Positions 60,243 through 64,000 of a stretch of 64,000 nt of DNA are shown here, in pieces; position 1 is the first letter of the stretch, and every line of letters begins with the position of its first letter. The stretch spans positions 310,001 to 374,000 of the forward strand of contig NZ_LR134356.1 of assembly GCF_900637195.1 (NCBI RefSeq), in the 5' to 3' direction. The notes under the pieces were generated by a model that searched no databases, was not told where the DNA came from, and worked only from the letters and a program-made list of their open reading frames with translations. A program made the position numbers and the translations under genes. The DNA is from Mycolicibacterium aurum (GTDB lineage Bacteria; Actinomycetota; Actinomycetes; Mycobacteriales; Mycobacteriaceae).

Positions 60243-61958
60243 ATGTCCAAGCTCAGCGATCTTCCGTTGCAGGCGCTCGCCAAGGTTCAGGAGTCGGTCG
60301 GCAAGACCGCCGTCAAGTACTGGGAGCGTGGCTCGGCCGAGCTGCACTATGCCCGCAAGATGTTCGAAGCGGGCGCGCTGAAACTGGAGCCGCCCCAAGA
60401 CATCGCCGCGTTCTTCGCCGACATTCGCCGCTGGGGTGAGATCGGCATGATCCCCACGCTCAATGCCCGTCGGTACCCGACCAGCCTCGCCGTCATCGAC
60501 GACTTCGGCGAGATGACGTTCGCCGAACTCGACGCCGCGGTCAACGCCGTCGCCAACGGCCTGCTCGCTAAGGGCGTCAAGGGCGGCGACGGGGTGGCCA
60601 TCCTGGCCAGAAACCATCGCTGGTTCCTGGTGTCGGTATACGCCACCGCGAAGATCGGTGCCCGCATCATCCTGCTCAACAGCGAGTTCTCCGGCCCGCA
60701 GATCAAAGAGGTCTCGGAGCGCGAGGGCGCCAAACTCATCATCTTCGACGACGAATACACCGGTGCCGTCGCGCAGGCCGATCCCGAACTCGGCAAGCTG
60801 CGCGCCCTCGGCGTCAACCCAGACAAGGACGAGCCGTCGGGCAGCACCGACGAAACCCTCGAGGAACTGATCGCCCGCACCAGTGCCGCCCCGCCGCCGA
60901 AGGCCACCAAGCACTCGTCCATCATCATCCTGACCAGTGGCACCACCGGAACGCCCAAGGGCGCCAACCGCAGTGCCCCGCCGTCGCTCGCCCCCATCGG
61001 CGGCGTGCTGTCGTCGGTGCCGTTCAAAGCAAACGAGGTGACCTCGCTGCCCGCGCCGATGTTCCACGCGCTGGGCTTCCTGCACGGCACCATCGCGATG
61101 ATGCTCGGCTCGACGCTGGTGCTGCGCCGCAAGTTCAAGCCGGCGACGGTGCTGGCCGACATCGAGAAGCACAAGGCCACCGCGATCGTCGTCGTCCCCG
61201 TGATGCTGTCGCGCATGCTCGACGAACTCGACAAGACCTCACCCAAGCCCAACCTGTCGTCGCTGCGCATCGTGTTCGTCTCCGGCTCGCAACTCGGTGC
61301 CGAGCTGGCCACCAGGGCGCTGAAGGAACTGGGCCCCGTCGTGTACAACCTCTACGGGTCGACCGAGGTGGCATTCGCGAGTATTGCTGGGCCCAAACAC
61401 CTTTCGATCGATCCCTCGACCGTCGGTCCGGTCGTCAAGGGCATGAAGGTCCGGATCCTCGACGACAACGGCCAGGACGTGCCCCGCGGACAGGTCGGCC
61501 GGATTTTCGTCGGCAACTTCTTCCCGTTCGAGGGGTACACCGGCGGTGGAGGTAAGCAGATCATCGACGGTCTGCTGTCGTCCGGCGACGTCGGCTACTT
61601 CGACGAGAATGATCTGCTCTACGTCAGCGGGCGTGACGACGAGATGATCGTCTCCGGCGGCGAGAACGTCTTCCCGGCCGAGGTCGAGGATCTGGTCAGT
61701 GGCCATCCCGAGGTCGTGGAGGCCACCGCGCTGGGTGTCGAGGACAAGGAGTGGGGCCACCGGCTGCGCTGCTTCGTCGTCAAGGTCGAGGGTGCGACGG
61801 TCGACGAGGACGCCATCAAGGCCTACGTGCGCGAGAACCTGGCGCGCTACAAGGTGCCGCGCGAAGTCATCTTCATCGACGAGCTGCCGCGCAACCCCAC
61901 GGGCAAGATCCTCAAGCGGGAGTTGCGGGAGATGGAACCGGACACCGGCAAGGAATAG
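60243..61958 (+). CDS. fadD2: Long-chain fatty acyl-CoA synthetase, FadD2
   Basis: A 571-residue AMP-forming acyl-CoA synthetase. The AMP motif TSGTTGTPKG is at residues 231-240; YNLYGSTEVAFASIAGPKH (A5), LLYVSGRDDEMIVSGGENVF (hinge) and PRNPTGKILKREL (A10 with catalytic Lys) follow. The N-terminal ~70 residues are typical of FadD2. The order PolD2-fadD2 matches Rv0269c-Rv0270. Start ATG 60243 is 55 bases from the divergent gene. A large palindrome with flanking repeats begins just after the stop. Confidence 0.92.
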   Translation: MSKLSDLPLQALAKVQESVGKTAVKYWERGSAELHYARKMFEAGALKLEPPQDIAAFFADIRRWGEIGMIPTLNARRYPTSLAVIDDFGEMTFAELDAAVNAVANGLLAKGVKGGDGVAILARNHRWFLVSVYATAKIGARIILLNSEFSGPQIKEVSEREGAKLIIFDDEYTGAVAQADPELGKLRALGVNPDKDEPSGSTDETLEELIARTSAAPPPKATKHSSIIILTSGTTGTPKGANRSAPPSLAPIGGVLSSVPFKANEVTSLPAPMFHALGFLHGTIAMMLGSTLVLRRKFKPATVLADIEKHKATAIVVVPVMLSRMLDELDKTSPKPNLSSLRIVFVSGSQLGAELATRALKELGPVVYNLYGSTEVAFASIAGPKHLSIDPSTVGPVVKGMKVRILDDNGQDVPRGQVGRIFVGNFFPFEGYTGGGGKQIIDGLLSSGDVGYFDENDLLYVSGRDDEMIVSGGENVFPAEVEDLVSGHPEVVEATALGVEDKEWGHRLRCFVVKVEGATVDEDAIKAYVRENLARYKVPREVIFIDELPRNPTGKILKRELREMEPDTGKE

Positions 61959-62073
61959 CCTGCCCCGCGCGGTGGCGCCGAAACTGAACTTATGACCGAG
62001 ATTCGGCGAGAATCTCGAACACAAGTTCAGACTCGACGGACGGCACGCAGGAATAGCGTGCCCCGCGCGGTGG
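61951..62073. repeat. 25-bp direct repeats flanking a palindrome after fadD2
   Basis: AGGAATAGC-(C/G)-TGCCCCGCGCGGTGG occurs at 61951-61975 (over the fadD2 stop) and again at 62049-62073, 24 of 25 bases alike. Between them lies a 47-base nested palindrome. The layout is that of a small inserted element or a duplicated fadD2 terminus. Confidence 0.75.
61984..62030. repeat. Nested palindrome downstream of fadD2
   Basis: Outer arms CTGAACTT (61984-61991) and AAGTTCAG (62023-62030), inner arms CGAGATTC (61997-62004) and GAATCTCG (62010-62017), with loop GGCGA. All arms are perfect. It can fold as a long cruciform or act as a terminator for fadD2, but the flanking direct repeats make a mobile or duplicated element possible. 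Confidence 0.7.
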
Positions 62074-62085
62074 TAGTACCTCTGC

Positions 62086-62865
62086 GTGAACATCGATCTG
62101 ACCGGAAAGACCGCGCTCGTCACCGGCTCGACGCAGGGCATCGGCCTGGCCATCGCGCAAGGGCTCGCCTCGAGTGGCGCGCGCGTCATCGTCAACGGGC
62201 GGGACCGTAAGCGGGTCGACGATGCCGTCGCGACCGTGGACGGCGACGTCCGCGGGGTCGCCGCCGACGTGACCACCGCCGACGGTGTCGACGCGCTGCT
62301 CGCGGAGTTTCCCGCTGTGGACATCCTGGTGAACAACCTCGGGATCTTCGGTGCGGTGCCGGCCCTCGAGATCACCGACGAGCAGTGGCGCACCTACTTC
62401 GAGGTCAACGTCCTGGCCGCGGCCCGACTCATCCGTGCGTATCTGCCCGGCATGGTGGACCGGCATTGGGGCCGGGTGCTGCAGATCGCCAGCGACTCCG
62501 CGGTGGTCACCCCGGTGGAGATGATCCACTACGGGGTGTCCAAGACCGCTTTGCTCGCGCTGTCGCGCGGGTTCGCCAAGGACGCCGCAGGCACCGGTGT
62601 CACCGTCAACTCGGTGATCGCGGGACCGACCCACACCGCCGGTGTCGAGGACTTCGTCTACCAATTGGTGGACAGCGACCTGCCGTGGGAGAAAGCGCAG
62701 CGCGAATTCATGCGGTTGCACCGCCCGCAGTCACTGATCCAGCGGCTGATCGAGCCCGAGGAGATCGCGAACATGGTCACCTACCTCGCGTCGCCGCTGG
62801 CGTCGGCGACGACGGGTGGTGCGCTGCGGGTCGACGGCGGATACGTCGACGCGATCCTGCCGTAG
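62086..62865 (+). CDS. Short-chain dehydrogenase/reductase
   Basis: A 259-residue SDR. LTGKTALVTGSTQGIGLAIA is the cofactor loop, NNLGIFG near 84, QIASDSAVV holds the catalytic Ser, YGVSKTA the Tyr-Lys pair, and TGGALRVDGGYVDAILP the end. NGRDRKR after beta-2 favours NADP. A GTG at 62086, 13 bases beyond the second direct repeat, is the start. The substrate is unknown. No stop-overlap coupling is seen. Confidence 0.87.
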   Translation: MNIDLTGKTALVTGSTQGIGLAIAQGLASSGARVIVNGRDRKRVDDAVATVDGDVRGVAADVTTADGVDALLAEFPAVDILVNNLGIFGAVPALEITDEQWRTYFEVNVLAAARLIRAYLPGMVDRHWGRVLQIASDSAVVTPVEMIHYGVSKTALLALSRGFAKDAAGTGVTVNSVIAGPTHTAGVEDFVYQLVDSDLPWEKAQREFMRLHRPQSLIQRLIEPEEIANMVTYLASPLASATTGGALRVDGGYVDAILP

Positions 62866-62868
62866 CCC

Positions 62869-63198
62869 CTACTCGACGCCGCCGACCATGAACGCTGACC
62901 CCGGGATGGCCAGCGCGACCAGCATCAGTAACAGCAGAAACCAGCCCACGCCCTGCCAGGGGAACCACCCGCCGCCGGCCTTCCAGACGCGGTACGCCTG
63001 CACCAGTGCCCCGACACCACCGATGAACAGCACCGCGGGCACGAGAACGGCGGCGTACACCGAGTCCCGGGCGCCGAACGCGTAGAGCGCGAACGCCAGC
63101 GCGGCCACCGCGACGACGATCGACGCGTAGAGCGCGGCGGCCCGGAACGCGCCGGGCTTGTCGAATCGCTTCTCGGTGAAGTCACGATCGTTGGTCAT
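62869..63198 (-). CDS. Small membrane protein with three to four helices
   Basis: A 109-residue membrane protein beginning MTNDRDFTEKRFDKPGAFRA, with helices about 22-45, 51-70 and 82-104 (ASIVVAVAALAFALYAFG; AAVLVPAVLFIGGVGALVQA; GVGWFLLLLMLVALAIPG). ATG 63198 is used because the longer frame runs into the FAD oxidoreductase. Converges with the SDR gene three bases away. Function unknown. Confidence 0.65.
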   Translation of the reverse strand: MTNDRDFTEKRFDKPGAFRAAALYASIVVAVAALAFALYAFGARDSVYAAVLVPAVLFIGGVGALVQAYRVWKAGGGWFPWQGVGWFLLLLMLVALAIPGSAFMVGGVE

Positions 63199-63235
63199 GA
63201 TCGGGGAGTTCCCGCGAATGTGGGCGGTAACCCGG

Positions 63236-64000
63236 TCAGCTCTCGCGCACGATCGCTTCTGCGACCCGCCGTCCGCTGACCAGGGCTCCCTGGATCGACG
63301 CGGTGTCGCGGTGATCGCCGCACACCCAGAGGCCTGTCGGCGTGCGGACCGACCGGCGGACCCGCAACGGTGGAGGTTGTTGGGGCAGAGCATCGGGAAT
63401 CACGTGACGGATCACCGGCGACCACCCGGTCGCGTCGGCACCCAGGATGTCGGCGGCGTGCGCCCGGGTTTCGGTCTCCGACGGGGTCCGCCGGTCTGCC
63501 CCGACCAGTGCCGACGCGGCGATGAGATGGCGTCCCGCGGGCGCGTAGCTGGGTGCCGCGCGGCTGATGACCGCGGTGTTGACCACCGGCCCGGGCATTG
63601 TCGAGCGGCCGTCGACCCAGAGCATGCCGGGCCCGGGAGGCACGCTGTCGGCGGCCCACCAGTCGGTGACCACCCCCTTCATCGCCGGCGGCGGCGCATC
63701 GGTCAGCGCCGCGGCCGTCCGCGGGTCGGTGGCGACGACGACGTGGCGGGCGTGCACGGTCTCGTCACCGGTGGTGACCGTCCAGCCCTGTCCGTCACGG
63801 GTCACGGCGGACACCCTGCGGTGCAGGACGATTCGATCCAGGACCGGCGCGGCGAGCAGTTCCGGCAACGCCTGCATACCCGCTACCGGCAGGCCGGGGA
63901 CACCGAGTGCGAACATCCGGGCCAGCAGCAGCGTGAACGCATTGGACGTCGAGCCGTGATCCTCGAGCAGCACACCGGCCAGAAAACGTTGCACCACGGT
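63236..64000 (-). CDS. FAD-dependent amine-oxidase-type oxidoreductase, C-terminal part
   Basis: Only the last ~254 residues are in the window; the N-terminal FAD-binding part lies beyond the right edge. PGLPVAGMQALPELLAAPVL and VTTGDETVHARHVVVATDPR are the substrate-domain and the second dinucleotide strand; the terminal LWVCGDHRDTASIQGALVSG and RRVAEAIV is the conserved FAD-contact ending of this group (related to protoporphyrinogen oxidase and phytoene desaturase-like enzymes). Substrate unknown. The minus-strand direction means its promoter is outside the window. Confidence 0.82.
   Translation of the reverse strand, partial: TVVQRFLAGVLLEDHGSTSNAFTLLLARMFALGVPGLPVAGMQALPELLAAPVLDRIVLHRRVSAVTRDGQGWTVTTGDETVHARHVVVATDPRTAAALTDAPPPAMKGVVTDWWAADSVPPGPGMLWVDGRSTMPGPVVNTAVISRAAPSYAPAGRHLIAASALVGADRRTPSETETRAHAADILGADATGWSPVIRHVIPDALPQQPPPLRVRRSVRTPTGLWVCGDHRDTASIQGALVSGRRVAEAIVRES

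Noticed and set aside
62014..62029. Possible SOS box (TCGAACACAAGTTCAG)
   Set aside because: Two to three mismatches to the mycobacterial LexA site, and it is formed by the arms of the larger palindrome at 61984-62030.

Overview
The window comes from a high-GC actinobacterium, almost certainly a rapidly growing Mycobacterium (Mycolicibacterium). Evidence: a six-gene mce operon, an AAC(2')-I acetyltransferase beside oxoprolinase subunits and a FecB2-like lipoprotein (the Rv0262c-Rv0265c order of M. tuberculosis), a PolD2-type LigD polymerase divergent from fadD2 (Rv0269c/Rv0270 order), a wax ester synthase/DGAT, a cutinase, and many GTG starts with ATGA/GTGA gene overlaps. No RNA gene, CRISPR array or complete insertion sequence was seen.

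Layout. 1-6.9 kb: HemD-like regulator (cut by the left edge), aac(2')-I, pxpC-pxpB, a YhhQ-type transporter, a siderophore-binding lipoprotein, a YeiH-type transporter with a 45-residue membrane partner, a proline-rich secreted protein and a LysE/ArgO exporter. 6.9-19 kb: a visibly lower-GC block with a truncated dehydrogenase, an EBP (sterol isomerase)-family membrane protein, a TetR regulator, the mceABCDEF operon without yrbE genes, a gene-poor kilobase and an EAL phosphodiesterase. 19-26.4 kb: VOC protein, then a polyol locus (SDR, SorC regulator, zinc dehydrogenase, CUT2 ABC transporter). 26.6-33.7 kb: small secreted proteins, DUF5718 protein, cutinase, flavin monooxygenase, acyl-CoA dehydrogenase, membrane GGDEF protein, LysG-like regulator.

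33.7-40.5 kb: cobalamin synthesis in two converging runs, cobF-cobQ-cobK-cobU (followed by nei) and SDR-cobM-bluB-small protein. 40.5-44 kb: amidohydrolase, TetR and WS/DGAT. 44-49.5 kb: an inositol-type locus (LacI, sugar porter, two TIM-barrel isomerases, Gfo/Idh dehydrogenase). 49.5-54 kb: LysR/MFS/TetR and a diflavin reductase behind a probable iron box. 54-64 kb: purine permease, small secreted protein, paired acyl-CoA dehydrogenases with a 33-bp tandem repeat, STAS protein, LigD-type polymerase, fadD2, SDR, small membrane protein and an FAD oxidoreductase cut by the right edge.

The most interesting reading is that the EBP-family protein, the TetR regulator and the mce operon form one lipid or sterol uptake/modification unit. 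A near-identical 33-nt sequence containing a CATGGC-GCCATG palindrome lies about 150 nt before both the EBP-like gene and mceA. Other leads are a nested palindrome framed by 25-bp direct repeats after fadD2, and the in-frame 33-bp repeat that multiplies the N-terminus and possible start codons of an acyl-CoA dehydrogenase.
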